This document shows, in pieces, positions 16,914 to 26,051 of a stretch of 64,000 nucleotides of DNA. Every line of letters begins with the position of its first letter. Positions within the stretch are counted from its first letter, which is position 1. The stretch spans positions 682,001-746,000 of the forward strand of contig CBDBCB010000022.1 of the NCBI GenBank assembly GCA_965202745.1, given 5' to 3'. This DNA is from JACKII01 sp965202745. GTDB lineage: Bacteria; Pseudomonadota; Alphaproteobacteria; Bin95. A model generated the notes under the pieces. The model did not search any database and was not told the origin of the DNA. It saw only the letters and a list, made by a program, of their open reading frames with translations. A program made the translations under genes and the position numbers.

Positions 16914-19175
16914 TTACCCGTTGAACTTGTTGTCCCGGGGGAAGCCATGGGGCGGTATCTTGCCGGCGGCGGCGCGCTTGCCGAGCCAGGTGGTAAGATC
17001 CTTCTCCGTCCGGGTACGCTCGCCGGTGGTCCAGGACAGGCCCTCTTCCAGGCTGAGCGTGATCAGATCGCTGAGTCCACCGTCCTTGTAGCGTTGCAGC
17101 ATGACACCCCGGCCCCGGCTCATTTCCGGTAGCTCGTCGAGCGGGAACACCAGCATGCGCCGGTTCTCGCCGATGACCGCCACATGGTCGCCAGCCACCG
17201 GCACCACATGGGCCAGGACCGCGCCTGCCGCCGGGTTCATGACCTGACGGCCGGTCTTGGTCTGGGCAACGCAGGCCTCCGACGCGATGCGGAAGCCGCG
17301 GCCATCGCTAGCGGCCAGGATCAGGTGGCGCTCCTTCTCCGCCACCAGCAGCGCCACGGCGGCATCGTCGGCCGCTAGATCGACCAGCAGGCGGAGCGGC
17401 TCACCCTGGCCCCTGCCGCCTGGCAGCTTGTCCGCGGTCAGCGTGTGCACGCGGCCTGAGGCGGTGAACAGCAGGATACGGTCGGTGGACTGGCACGGCA
17501 GGCGGAATCGCTCGCCGTCGCCGTCCTTGTACTTCACTTCGGCATCGGGGCTGAGGTACCCCTTCAGGGCGCGGACCCAGCCCTGCTCGGAGACCACCAC
17601 GGTAATCGGCTCGCGGTCGACCAGCGCTTCGATGGAGAGGTCAACCTCGTCCGGCGCGTTGGCTATCTCGGTCCGGCGCTTGCCGAGTTCGGTCTTTGCG
17701 CCAAACTTCTTGCGGATGTCGCTGATCTGCTCGCCGATCTTGGCCCACTGTAACTCGTCACTGCCGAGCAAAGCTTCCAGGTCTGCCTGCTCCGCCGCCA
17801 GCGAGTCGTACTCCTTGCGGATCTCGATCTCTTCGAGCTTCGCCAAAGCCCGCAGCCGCATGTTGAGGATGGCATCGGCCTGCACTTCGGTCAGGTCCCA
17901 GCGCGCCATCAGGGCAGGCTTCGGCTCGTCGGAAGCGCGGATGAGAGCGATGACCTCGTCCAGATTGGCATAGACGATCAGGTAGCCGGCCAGCACCTCC
18001 AGCCGGTGCGCAATCTGCCCGAGGCGGAAGCGGGTACGCCGCTCCAGCACTTCCAGCCGGTGGTCGAGGAAGGCCTTCAGCACCTCAATCACGCCCATCA
18101 GGCGGGGCACGGTGCCACCGTCCAGCACGTTCATGTTGAGGCCGAAACGGGTCTCCAGCTCGGTCTGCTGAAACAGGGATTCCATCAGCGCTTCTGGCGG
18201 AATCGTGCGGTTCTTGGGGATCAGAACAACACGCACATCCTCAGCCGACTCGTCACGGATATCGGCCAAAAGCGGCAGCTTGCGGACCTCCAGCAGTTCC
18301 GCAATGCGCTCGATCAGGCGGCTTTTCTGCACCTGATAGGGGATCTCCGTCACGATGACCTGCCAGGTCCCTCGGCCAAGGTCTTCCTTCTCCCAACGCG
18401 CGCGCAGGCGCAGCGAGCCACGGCCGGTGGCGTAGGCCTGGGCGATCTTGTCCGCGTCCTCCACCAGGATGCCGCCGGTGGGGAAGTCGGGGCCCGGCAG
18501 GCGCTTCATCACCTGCCCCAGCGAGGCATCCGGGTTCTTGATCAGCAGCAGCAGGGCCGCACAGATCTCATCCGCATTGTGCGGTGGGATGTTGGTCGCC
18601 ATGCCGACGGCGATGCCCTGCGCCCCGTTCGCCAGCAGGTTCGGGAAGGCGGCGGGCAGGACGATGGGCTCCGCGCCCTCGCCGTCATAGGTGTCGCGGA
18701 AGTCGACGGCGTCTTCGTTAATGCCTTCCAGCAGCGCTTCGGCAACGGCCGTCAGCCGCGCTTCGGTGTAGCGCATGGCGGCGGCGTTATCACCATCGAT
18801 ATTGCCGAAATTGCCTTGGCCCTCGACCAGCGGATAGCGCACGGCAAACTCTTGAGCGAGCCGCACCATGGCGTCATAGATGGCGGCGTCGCCATGCGGA
18901 TGGAACTTGCCCATGACGTCGCCGACCACGCGGGCGCACTTCTTGAAACCCGCGCGCGGGTTCAGGCCCAGCTCGCGCATGGCGAAGAGCAGGCGGCGGT
19001 GAACCGGCTTCAGGCCATCGCGCACATCCGGCAGGGAGCGGGCCATGATGGTGGAGAGCGCATAGGCCAGATAGCGTTCGGACAAAGCCGCCTCGAAGCC
19101 GACCGGGCGAATCGAGTCGCGGCCGCCGGAGCCATCATCGTCATTGTCGGGCGTGGGTAAGTCGCTGTCGCTCAA
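16914..19175 (-). CDS. parC: DNA topoisomerase IV subunit A
   Basis: A 753-residue ParC, the DNA-cleaving subunit of topoisomerase IV that decatenates daughter chromosomes. After an acidic leader the core begins with FEAALSERYLAYALSTIMAR and LPDVRDGLKPVHRRLL (residues about 28-62). The active-site Tyr is in AAAMRYTEARLT near residue 136. The GAQGIAVGMATNIPPHN loop follows near residue 185. The length and the weak C-terminal beta-pinwheel repeats separate it from GyrA, which has the GyrA box. The start codon appears to be TTG at 19173-19175; an ATG at 19189-19191 is in another frame. It stands alone with no parE in the window. Confidence 0.93.
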   Translation of the reverse strand: MSDSDLPTPDNDDDGSGGRDSIRPVGFEAALSERYLAYALSTIMARSLPDVRDGLKPVHRRLLFAMRELGLNPRAGFKKCARVVGDVMGKFHPHGDAAIYDAMVRLAQEFAVRYPLVEGQGNFGNIDGDNAAAMRYTEARLTAVAEALLEGINEDAVDFRDTYDGEGAEPIVLPAAFPNLLANGAQGIAVGMATNIPPHNADEICAALLLLIKNPDASLGQVMKRLPGPDFPTGGILVEDADKIAQAYATGRGSLRLRARWEKEDLGRGTWQVIVTEIPYQVQKSRLIERIAELLEVRKLPLLADIRDESAEDVRVVLIPKNRTIPPEALMESLFQQTELETRFGLNMNVLDGGTVPRLMGVIEVLKAFLDHRLEVLERRTRFRLGQIAHRLEVLAGYLIVYANLDEVIALIRASDEPKPALMARWDLTEVQADAILNMRLRALAKLEEIEIRKEYDSLAAEQADLEALLGSDELQWAKIGEQISDIRKKFGAKTELGKRRTEIANAPDEVDLSIEALVDREPITVVVSEQGWVRALKGYLSPDAEVKYKDGDGERFRLPCQSTDRILLFTASGRVHTLTADKLPGGRGQGEPLRLLVDLAADDAAVALLVAEKERHLILAASDGRGFRIASEACVAQTKTGRQVMNPAAGAVLAHVVPVAGDHVAVIGENRRMLVFPLDELPEMSRGRGVMLQRYKDGGLSDLITLSLEEGLSWTTGERTRTEKDLTTWLGKRAAAGKIPPHGFPRDNKFNG

Positions 19176-19296
19176 CCTGGGATTCTTCCATCAAAAGAGA
19201 TGGATTAAAATTCGGCCAATTCTACCTGATTCTCAAGGCTGCTAAGCCCTATTCATCCACAGCCCGGCCAGAGGCCGCATGGAAGCAGCGGCGCGC

Positions 19297-20271
19297 CTAT
19301 CCCGTCAGGCCTTCCGGATTGATCATGTTGATCGGCTGGCCATTGGCGAAGGTCACGACCTGATCGAAGATCGCCTGAAACTGGGTCTCATACTCTTCGT
19401 TGGTGACGTAGCCGATGTGGGGCATTGCGGTGACATTGGGCAGGGTCAGCAGCGGGTGGCCTTCAGCGCCCACGGGCTCCTGCTCGAACACATCGACCGC
19501 AGCCATGCCGGGACGGCCCTTCTTCAAGGCTTCGTAGAGGGCCCCCTCCTCAATCAAGGGCGCGCGGCTGGTGTTGACCAGCAGGGCGTCCGGCTTCATC
19601 AGAGCCAAATCAGCAGCGGTGAACATGCCCCGTGTCGCCGGGTAGAGACGAACCAGCAGACACACAACATCGGACGTCGCAAAGAACGCCTCCCGGCTTT
19701 CGGCCTTGCGGTAGCCGTCCTCGATGGCCGCGGCGCAGGATTGCTCACCGCCTCAGACCTGCACGTCCATGTCGAAGGCGCTCGCGTACTTCGCAACCGC
19801 CTTGCCCAGCCGTCCGTAAGACCAGATGCCCATGGTCTTGTGCCGAACCGAATGGCCGACGCCCATTTGCCAGTTCCCAGCCTTCAGCGCTTCCATCTGC
19901 TGGGGGATATGGCGCATCGCCGCCAGAACCAGGCCCATGGTCAGCTCGGCCGCGGCGTAGGAGGGCGAATCCGAATGCTGGTCCGAGCAGAGCAGCACGC
20001 CTTGCTTGGTGCAGGCCGGCAGGTCGATGTGGGGGTAGACGCTGCGCTGGCTGATGAGCTTCAGGTTGGGCAGCCGGGCGAGCATGTCGGCCTGGATCTT
20101 GGTCCTCTCCCGGAACGGGCAGACGGCGTCGGCGTCCTTCAGGCGCTCGGCCAGGATATCTGTGTCCTGGACGTGGTCATTCCAGATGGTGACATCATGG
20201 CCTTCCAACTTAGCGAAGCACGGCAGGTGGCGCAGCGTATCGTAGCAGTCATCGAGGATGTGGACTTGCAT
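19297..20271 (-). pseudogene. D-isomer-specific 2-hydroxyacid dehydrogenase, interrupted by TGA
   Basis: Read straight through one in-frame stop, this is a full-length dehydrogenase of about 324 codons. The N-terminal domain runs from MQVHILDDCYDTLRHLPCF to YGRLGKAVAKYASAFDMDVQV, where TGA (19753-19755) interrupts the second strand of the Rossmann fold. The rest continues in register: GGEQSCAAAIEDGYRKAE, then VNTSRAPLIEEGAL with the catalytic Arg, VDVFEQEPV with the Glu and AMPHIGYVT with the His. The intact paralogue at 48112-49059 has Trp at the stop position (DMETIAWSQN), so TGG to TGA is the likely change. It was the distal gene of the TauD-TRAP-SnoaL unit. An 18-bp tandem repeat lies directly before its ATG. 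Confidence 0.88.
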
Positions 20272-20274
20272 GGG

Positions 20275-20336
20275 GCGGTGTTCCTGAGGGGGGCGGTGTT
20301 CCTGAGGGGGGCGGTGTTCCTGAGGGGGGCAGTGTT
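20275..20336. repeat. 18-bp tandem repeat at the ribosome-binding region
   Basis: Three perfect copies of GCGGTGTTCCTGAGGGGG (20275-20292, 20293-20310, 20311-20328) and part of a fourth. Seen from the minus-strand dehydrogenase gene, whose ATG is at 20269-20271, every unit contributes a CAGGAACACCGC stretch with an AGGA Shine-Dalgarno core, so the ribosome site has been multiplied. Confidence 0.85.
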
Positions 20337-20528
20337 AGCCGGGGGGAGAGGCGGAGGGTGGCCATATATCACCCTCCCGGAGTGCGTGTAAGGGCCGGTC
20401 CGCAATCCTGAGAAGAGGCAGAGTTGGGAAGCCTGGGCTCCGGACAGCGCCTGCCGCACTTCCGAGGCGGGAGGTGTGGAGGCGGCTCTTCCAGGGAGGT
20501 GCTTCCGAGGGGACGCAGGAAAAAGAGG

Positions 20529-20897
20529 CTACCTCAATTGCTTCCAGTAGGCATCCTTGCGCGTCAGCAGGCCATCGTGGACCTTGTAGATATCCATGCC
20601 GCGCACCGTCTTCTTGCCGCCGCCGGGTGCGTCGGCGGTGACCTCGTAGGTTTGAACGATGGTGTCCCCTATCACCTCGAACGCGCCATTGCCGAAGGCA
20701 GGACCGCCGCCGGGCGCAGACCAGCGGTCGGCCATGGCTTGCAACGCTGCCTGCTTGCCGACAAAATCCTTGCCGGTTGGCTGGCTCCAGACGAAATCAT
20801 CGGCAAGCGTGGGGGCGACCAGTGCCACGTCCTGCTTGGAGAAGCCTTTGACAAAGGCCTTGAACAGTTTTTCGGTGGCCTCTTTATTGCCGCTCAT
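20529..20897 (-). CDS. SnoaL/NTF2-like protein
   Basis: A 122-residue cone-fold protein of the SnoaL/ketosteroid-isomerase-like superfamily. Typical features are the N-terminal helix KEATEKLFKAFVKGFSKQD, then LVAPTLADDFVWSQPTGKDF with the first strand, and the later strands FEVIGDTIVQTYEV, KKTVRGMDIYKVHDG and LLTRKDAYWKQ. Such proteins may be isomerases, hydratases or ligand binders. It sits 10 bases after dctM on the same strand, so it belongs to the TRAP operon and probably acts on the imported compound or its oxidation product. I start at MSGNKEA; six further codons upstream are open. Confidence 0.82.
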   Translation of the reverse strand: MSGNKEATEKLFKAFVKGFSKQDVALVAPTLADDFVWSQPTGKDFVGKQAALQAMADRWSAPGGGPAFGNGAFEVIGDTIVQTYEVTADAPGGGKKTVRGMDIYKVHDGLLTRKDAYWKQLR

Positions 20898-20907
20898 GGG
20901 GCGTCTC

Positions 20908-22251
20908 CTATTCATTCAACAAGATCAAAGACATCCACGGTACCGACGTCACGATAACCCAGACGATCATCAGCGGGATCAGCAGCTTGAAGATCTGCTT
21001 CACGATCTGATCATAGGGGATCTTCAGCACGCCGGAGACCACAAAAAGGTTCAGGCCATAAGGCGGTGTGATGAAACCGATTGTCGTGCCCACCACGAAC
21101 ACCACGCCCCAATGGATGGGATTGATGCCCAGCGAGTCCGCCACCGGTGCCAGGATAGGGCCCAGGATCAGGACGACGGCAATGGACTCGGTGATCGCAC
21201 CGACCATGAGGATGAGTAGCATCATGACGGCTATCAGGATGGTCGGGCCGTAGTCGGCGCCCAATTGCTCTAGGAATTCCTGAATAGCCTCCGGCAACCC
21301 CATGACGCTGGAGACCTGCTGGAACTGAATTGAGAACACCACCAGTGGCACCAGGAGGCCCGCCAGCCGGGCGCTGTTCAGCAGAATGCCCGGAATTTGG
21401 CCAAGCTTCAGCTCACCACCGAGGAACGGCACGGTGCCGACAATAAAGCAGTAAATAGCAACGACGCCGGCAGCCTCTGTCGGGCTGAAATAGCCCCAGT
21501 AAATGCCAAAGAAGATGACGCCAATGGCGATGAAGCCAGCCCAGGCTTTGACGCCGGTCTTGGCCACATTGGAAGCGCTGAAGCCGGAGAAGCCAGTGCC
21601 GGGCTCAATCTTGCCGGTCAGTACGACGGCGCTGCCGACCAGCGCTATCACCATGAGCAGGCCGGGGATCATACCACCGATGAACAGGTCGACGCTTGGC
21701 ACGTCCATGGTCACGCCATAGATCAGAAAGATGACGCTGGGCGGGATGATCACGCCGACCGTGCCGCCCGACGCTACAATGGCCCCGGCGAGGCCAGGTG
21801 AAATGCCGCGGGAAACCATCTCCGGCCCCAACAGGCGGCCCATGGTGGCGGCGGTGGCAGCGTTAGACCCGCTGACGGCCGCGAACAGACCGCAGGAGAA
21901 CATGGTGGTCGCCGCGGTCGCTCCGGCCATAAAACCGACGATCGATCGGGAGAAGGCGATCAGCTTGCGGCTGATCCCGCCCTCGGTCAGAAAGTCGCCG
22001 GTGATGACGAACAGCGGCACGGCCAGGAAGATAAAGCTCTTGATGCCGTCGCTGGCGGAAATGCCCACATTGGTCAGCGGGAACTCGACGATGAAGTACG
22101 AGGACGCGATCACCCAGGCCGCCAGGACCAACAGCACTGGCGTACCCAAAAAGAACAGCACGACTGCAATGCCGGTGATGTTCCAGACATTCAGGACTTC
22201 GCGCAGCCACTCGATGGTTAATTCAAGCATGGTGAGTTCTTCGCCGCTCAT
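20908..22251 (-). CDS. TRAP transporter large permease, DctM type
   Basis: A 447-residue polytopic membrane protein, the ion-coupled transport subunit of a tripartite TRAP system. It has about twelve hydrophobic segments. Conserved stretches include IAVVLFFLGTPVLLVLAAWV near the N-terminus, AVSGSNAATAATMGRLLGPEM (the glycine/serine-rich loop, about residues 107-127) and GTTIGFITPPYGLNLFVVSG near the C-terminus. It overlaps dctQ by four bases (ATGA). The family imports C4-dicarboxylates, sialic acid, taurine, ectoine and other organic acids driven by sodium. Substrate is set by DctP, encoded upstream. Confidence 0.94.
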   Translation of the reverse strand: MSGEELTMLELTIEWLREVLNVWNITGIAVVLFFLGTPVLLVLAAWVIASSYFIVEFPLTNVGISASDGIKSFIFLAVPLFVITGDFLTEGGISRKLIAFSRSIVGFMAGATAATTMFSCGLFAAVSGSNAATAATMGRLLGPEMVSRGISPGLAGAIVASGGTVGVIIPPSVIFLIYGVTMDVPSVDLFIGGMIPGLLMVIALVGSAVVLTGKIEPGTGFSGFSASNVAKTGVKAWAGFIAIGVIFFGIYWGYFSPTEAAGVVAIYCFIVGTVPFLGGELKLGQIPGILLNSARLAGLLVPLVVFSIQFQQVSSVMGLPEAIQEFLEQLGADYGPTILIAVMMLLILMVGAITESIAVVLILGPILAPVADSLGINPIHWGVVFVVGTTIGFITPPYGLNLFVVSGVLKIPYDQIVKQIFKLLIPLMIVWVIVTSVPWMSLILLNE

Positions 22252-22757
22252 CGGATGTCCTCCGCTGCAATCTCCGGCGCACCGAAGTCGCCTTGGAAAG
22301 CCGCCAGCATCTGCTGGAAGACACGGACCATGGTGAAGCCCCAGCCCAACGGCACCGCAATGCTGATCGCTGCTAGAGGAATCTCCGTACCGAATATCTG
22401 CTGGTTAAACCGCTCGTTCAGCATGACGACATCCCAAGAGGCGACCATGACCACCGCGCCAATCACGAACCACAGCAGACAGTCGAACACCTCTGCTGCC
22501 TGGCGGACGCGGTAGGGCATGCGATTGCGGAACGTGGTGAAAGACAGGTGTGCGCGGGACTTGACACCCGCTGCCATGGCGAACCACGAAAGCCAGACGA
22601 AAGCGCCCATGGCGACTTCCGGTCCCCACGGTGCCTGCTCACCAGTGATGATCCGCCGGATGGTTTCCAGACCAACCACCAGGATGATGGTAAGGTAGGC
22701 CGCCAGCATGATGGCCTTCTCTATCCAGGAAAATACCGCATCTAACTGTCGGCCCAT
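22248..22757 (-). CDS. TRAP transporter small permease, DctQ type
   Basis: A 169-residue membrane protein with four predicted helices. LDAVFSWIEKAIMLAAYLTI opens the first (residues about 5-24), and WGPEVAMGAFVWLSWFAMAA is the characteristic amphipathic/second-helix region. RAHLSFTTFRNRMPYRVRQ is the cytoplasmic loop and AISIAVPLGWGFTMVRVFQQ the last helix. The ATG at 22755-22757 is the family start. It follows dctP after a 113-base gap, the largest in the operon, which might hold an intergenic hairpin or an internal promoter; I saw no clear one. Confidence 0.9.
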   Translation of the reverse strand: MGRQLDAVFSWIEKAIMLAAYLTIILVVGLETIRRIITGEQAPWGPEVAMGAFVWLSWFAMAAGVKSRAHLSFTTFRNRMPYRVRQAAEVFDCLLWFVIGAVVMVASWDVVMLNERFNQQIFGTEIPLAAISIAVPLGWGFTMVRVFQQMLAAFQGDFGAPEIAAEDIR

Positions 22758-22870
22758 TATGCGAACTCCGTGGCCCGGACACCTCTTGGCGCTCCGGGAT
22801 CTCCGTATGAGGCTACAATGAAGGAGACCCCGGATCATGCACTGGGCATATCCGGGGCAGGGTTAGTAGC

Positions 22871-24055
22871 CTATGCCCACCACTTCTGCGGGTTCAGCGG
22901 TTTGCCGCGTACTTTCTTCTCGTACTCAGCAACGGTGCCGAACACGTCGAGGCCAGCGATTTCGTCCAGCTTCTTGCGGATGTCGCTGTAGAGCTGGCCG
23001 TTTCGCTCGACTGCACCACGCTCGCGGAAGGTATCCATTTCCGCTTCGGACAGACGGATGTCGCGCATGGTGGTTTTAAGCTGCTGGTAATTGCTCTCCG
23101 GCGTCGGGTTCGGGCCGTCGCCGGTGACCTCGTTCATGGCCACGCCCAGCTTCTCACTCGATTGCGCGCTGCCTTTACGCATCGCTTCGCGGACCACGTC
23201 CTGCAGACGGGCGGGCATACGCTCCATGGAACGCACGTTGGCGAACGTGCTACCCATACCGGGGCAGAAGTTCAGGTTGACGGCCTGGGCTGTCACCTTG
23301 GTCATGCCGAAGCCAGCGGCGGCACCGCCCCAGGTCTCCATGCCGTCGACAACACCGGACTTCATGCCTTCCAGGGTCTCGGTCCAGGCCAAAGGTACCG
23401 GGCTCATGCCGAGGGAAGCTGCGAAGTTCTTGATCATCTCCGAGTTGGTGATGCGCAGCTTGCGGCCCTTCAGGTCGTCTGGATGGCGCACTTCCGGCAG
23501 ATCGGAATATTTCAGACCCATGAAGATGTCGCGCGGGTCGCTGGTGCAGTACATGAACTCGACGCCGTAGTTCTTCTGCCAGACATCGCGATACACCGCA
23601 TTCATGCTGGGATCGTGCAGCAGGTTCACCAGCGAGGTGCGGTCGCGCCACAGGAACGGCCAGTCGAGCGCCTGAGCGTAGTAGATCACCGCCGCCGCGT
23701 TCTGGGCCGACGAGCCGCCGATATCCAGCACGCCCGCGCCGACGCGCTCAACGCATTGGTTCTCTGCGCAGGCCTGACCCTTGTCGATCAGCTGGATTGC
23801 GATCTCGCCGTCAGAGTCTTCCTCGATCCATTTGACGATGTCGTAGAGCTGGGTTTGCAGGAACTGCTCGTTCTTCGGGTTAACCACGGTGGCACCCCAG
23901 CGGAGCTTATATTTGGCCTTTTTGGCAGCATGAGCCTGCTTGCCGGCCAAGGTGCCGATGGCGGTTCCGGTTGCGCCGGTCATGGCAGCAAACAAGGCGA
24001 CTTTGGTGCCGTAGTCTCTGCTCACGCGCAGGAAGTCGCGTCTGGATAAGGTCAT
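22871..24055 (-). CDS. TRAP transporter substrate-binding protein, DctP type, Tat-exported
   Basis: A 394-residue periplasmic binding protein. The N-terminus MTLSRRDFLRVSRDYG is a Tat signal with twin Arg followed by FL, leading to an AHA cleavage site near residue 43. The mature protein has KLRWGATVVNPKNEQF (first strand) and the DctP signature region around DLKGRKLRITNSEMIKNFAA (about residues 190-209). In DctP proteins the Arg here clamps the carboxylate of the ligand. Then come GMKSGVVDGMETWGGA and the C-terminal helices. It overlaps the upstream TauD gene by ATGA, so transport and dioxygenase synthesis are coupled. The ligand is probably an organic acid that the dioxygenase acts on. Confidence 0.92.
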   Translation of the reverse strand: MTLSRRDFLRVSRDYGTKVALFAAMTGATGTAIGTLAGKQAHAAKKAKYKLRWGATVVNPKNEQFLQTQLYDIVKWIEEDSDGEIAIQLIDKGQACAENQCVERVGAGVLDIGGSSAQNAAAVIYYAQALDWPFLWRDRTSLVNLLHDPSMNAVYRDVWQKNYGVEFMYCTSDPRDIFMGLKYSDLPEVRHPDDLKGRKLRITNSEMIKNFAASLGMSPVPLAWTETLEGMKSGVVDGMETWGGAAAGFGMTKVTAQAVNLNFCPGMGSTFANVRSMERMPARLQDVVREAMRKGSAQSSEKLGVAMNEVTGDGPNPTPESNYQQLKTTMRDIRLSEAEMDTFRERGAVERNGQLYSDIRKKLDEIAGLDVFGTVAEYEKKVRGKPLNPQKWWA

Positions 24056-24987
24056 AAGTGGTTTCCTCCCTCTTTCGGGTGCTGGTTAGAGGCGTTGGCG
24101 CGCCTACTCGGAGCCGCAGCTAACGGCTGTGTTACGGCGGTTGGCTTGGCTGTACCGGCCGTGATCCGCTGCATCACCCGCCGCTCCGGCCAATAATCGC
24201 CCACGGCGTAGTGCTGCGTTGCGAAATTGTCCCAAATCGCGATGGAATTGGGCTCCCAGGTAAAACGTACCTGAAATTCGGGCGTCTTGATCAGATCGAA
24301 CAGCATGGAAAGGATCGCCTCACTTTCCCGCTTGGAGATGCCTACAATCCGCGTGGTAAAGCTACTGTTGACGAAAATACCGGGCCTGCCGGTCACTGGG
24401 TGGGCGATTACCACCGGGTGGGTTTTCGGCGGCGTGGTCCGGCGCAATTGGGCAGCTTTTTCCTCGCCACCCGCCCGCGCGAGAAAGCTGCTCCCCTGAA
24501 AGGCATGCAGGATATCGTGCTCGGCTTCCAGCCCCAGGAGCATTTGCTGGACGGAAGGCGCGAGCACATCAAACACGGCCGCAGAACTTGCCCAGATCGT
24601 ATCACCGCCACTTTCAGGCAGGATTACCCCTTGCAAGACCGAGGCAGCGATCGGCTGTTCGCGGAAGGTAACGTCAGTGTGCCAGGCATTGACTTCCGGC
24701 GGATGCTCCCGGTCGTTTTCCAGGATGGAGATTTCAGGATGTCCGTCCAGCGACGGAAATATCTCATGGAATACCGCGGTACCAAACGCCGCGGCCATCG
24801 CCTTGTGGGCTTCCGGCTTCATGGGCTGGTTGCGGAAAAATACGACGTGATGACACCAGAGAGCCTGTTTGATTTCCGCATAAACCGCTGGTTTTTGCGG
24901 TGCTGAAACGTCCACGCCTTCTATGAAGGCGCCGATATAAGGGTTCGCCAATCGAATCTGGATATGGCGGAAAGCCTCCGCAGTCAT
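24052..24987 (-). CDS. TauD/TfdA family 2-oxoglutarate-dependent dioxygenase
   Basis: A 311-residue Fe(II)/2-oxoglutarate dioxygenase. The first two iron ligands are in NAWHTDVTF (about residues 100-108), the distal His in NFATQHYAVGDY (about 264) and the 2-oxoglutarate-binding Arg in PERRVMQR. The N-terminal IGAFIEGVDVS and HHVVFFRNQPM segments are usual for TauD. Family members release sulfite from taurine or cleave 2,4-D and alkyl sulfates. A proline/alanine-rich tail of about 35 residues follows the catalytic domain. It heads the TRAP operon, so its substrate is probably what the transporter imports; sulfonate or another organic acid is my inference. Confidence 0.9.
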   Translation of the reverse strand: MTAEAFRHIQIRLANPYIGAFIEGVDVSAPQKPAVYAEIKQALWCHHVVFFRNQPMKPEAHKAMAAAFGTAVFHEIFPSLDGHPEISILENDREHPPEVNAWHTDVTFREQPIAASVLQGVILPESGGDTIWASSAAVFDVLAPSVQQMLLGLEAEHDILHAFQGSSFLARAGGEEKAAQLRRTTPPKTHPVVIAHPVTGRPGIFVNSSFTTRIVGISKRESEAILSMLFDLIKTPEFQVRFTWEPNSIAIWDNFATQHYAVGDYWPERRVMQRITAGTAKPTAVTQPLAAAPSRRANASNQHPKEGGNHL

Positions 24988-25193
24988 CGCCTGTTTCCTC
25001 CACTGCCTCTTCTTGTTCTTTCGGTCACGCGGGGCTTCATGTCGCGGAATTAGGGCACAGCACAAATCAGTTGGCCAGAAAAATATACTGGCAAGGCGCG
25101 GCTCCCGGGGTTCCGCCGCCTTGACCGCGATGGCCGGGAACCCTAAGCGTCTCGGCTTCCGCTTTCCGATCAGCCGACCAAGAGATAGAAGCC

Positions 25194-26051
25194 GTGGACC
25201 AGACAGACCTTCTGCCGGTGCTCAGCCGCATTGCCGATGCGCTAGAACGCCTGGCACCCGCCAGCAATACCGCCGACGACCTGACCGCCGCCGATGCCTT
25301 TGTCTGGCACGCGGACAAACGCTGGATACAGCCAGTACCCAGCGTTAGCCGGGTTGAACTGGAATTGCTGCAAGGTATTGACCGGGTCCGGGACATCCTG
25401 CTCGACAACACCCGCCGCTTTGCTGAGGGCCTGCCTGCCAACAACGTGCTGCTGTGGGGCGCGCGGGGCATGGGCAAGTCGTCCTTGGTAAAAGCCGTCC
25501 AGGCCAGCGTGAACAAGGATGCCGCCGACCCGGTAATCCTGGTGGAAATTCACCGGGAAGACATCGACTCGCTGCCGGCATTGCTGACACTGATTAAAGA
25601 GAGTGGCCGCCGCGCCATCGTGTTCTGCGATGACCTGTCCTTCGACTATGACGACACCTCCTACAAGTCACTAAAGGCGGTGCTGGAGGGCGGCATCGAA
25701 GGCCGTCCGGACAATGTGATTTTCTACGTCACCTCCAACCGCCGCCACCTGATGCCACGTAATATGATGGAGAATGAGCGCTCAACGGCGATCAATCCGT
25801 CGGAAGCGGTGGAAGAGAAAGTCTCACTGTCCGACCGCTTCGGGCTGTGGCTGGGCTTCCACAATTGCAGTCAGGATGTCTATTTCTCGATGGTTGAAGG
25901 CTATGCCAAGGCGCACGCTTTGGATATCGACGGCGAAACCCTGCGCAAGGAAGCCGCCGAGTGGGCCGTCACCCGCGGCAGCCGCTCCGGCCGCGTTGCC
26001 TGGCAGTATGTCCAGGACCTGGCAGGCCGGATGGGCAAGCGGCTCTCCTAA
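25194..26051 (+). CDS. DUF815 family AAA-type ATPase
   Basis: A 285-residue P-loop protein of the DUF815 family. After an N-terminal domain, LLQGIDRVRDILLDNTRRFA leads into the Walker A motif LLWGARGMGKSSLVKA (about residues 85-100). Walker B is AIVFCDDLSFD near residue 145, and sensor 1 is YVTSNRRHLMP near residue 183. The role is unknown although the family is common and well conserved. The GTG at 25194 is the first start giving a family-like N-terminus. It is divergent from the TRAP operon and overlaps the convergent DUF1848 gene by four bases. Confidence 0.92.
   Translation: MDQTDLLPVLSRIADALERLAPASNTADDLTAADAFVWHADKRWIQPVPSVSRVELELLQGIDRVRDILLDNTRRFAEGLPANNVLLWGARGMGKSSLVKAVQASVNKDAADPVILVEIHREDIDSLPALLTLIKESGRRAIVFCDDLSFDYDDTSYKSLKAVLEGGIEGRPDNVIFYVTSNRRHLMPRNMMENERSTAINPSEAVEEKVSLSDRFGLWLGFHNCSQDVYFSMVEGYAKAHALDIDGETLRKEAAEWAVTRGSRSGRVAWQYVQDLAGRMGKRLS

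Noticed and set aside
18006..19160. Open frame of 384 codons on the plus strand opposite parC
   Set aside because: It is the antisense shadow of a complete parC gene; the product is Arg/Gln/His-rich with no motif.
20275..20336. CRISPR-like array
   Set aside because: The 18-bp units follow one another without spacers, so it is a simple tandem repeat.
19279..20391. Plus-strand open frame of 370 codons ending in a VFLRGA repeat
   Set aside because: Antisense of the 2-hydroxyacid dehydrogenase pseudogene; the repeat is only the 18-bp tandem DNA repeat translated.
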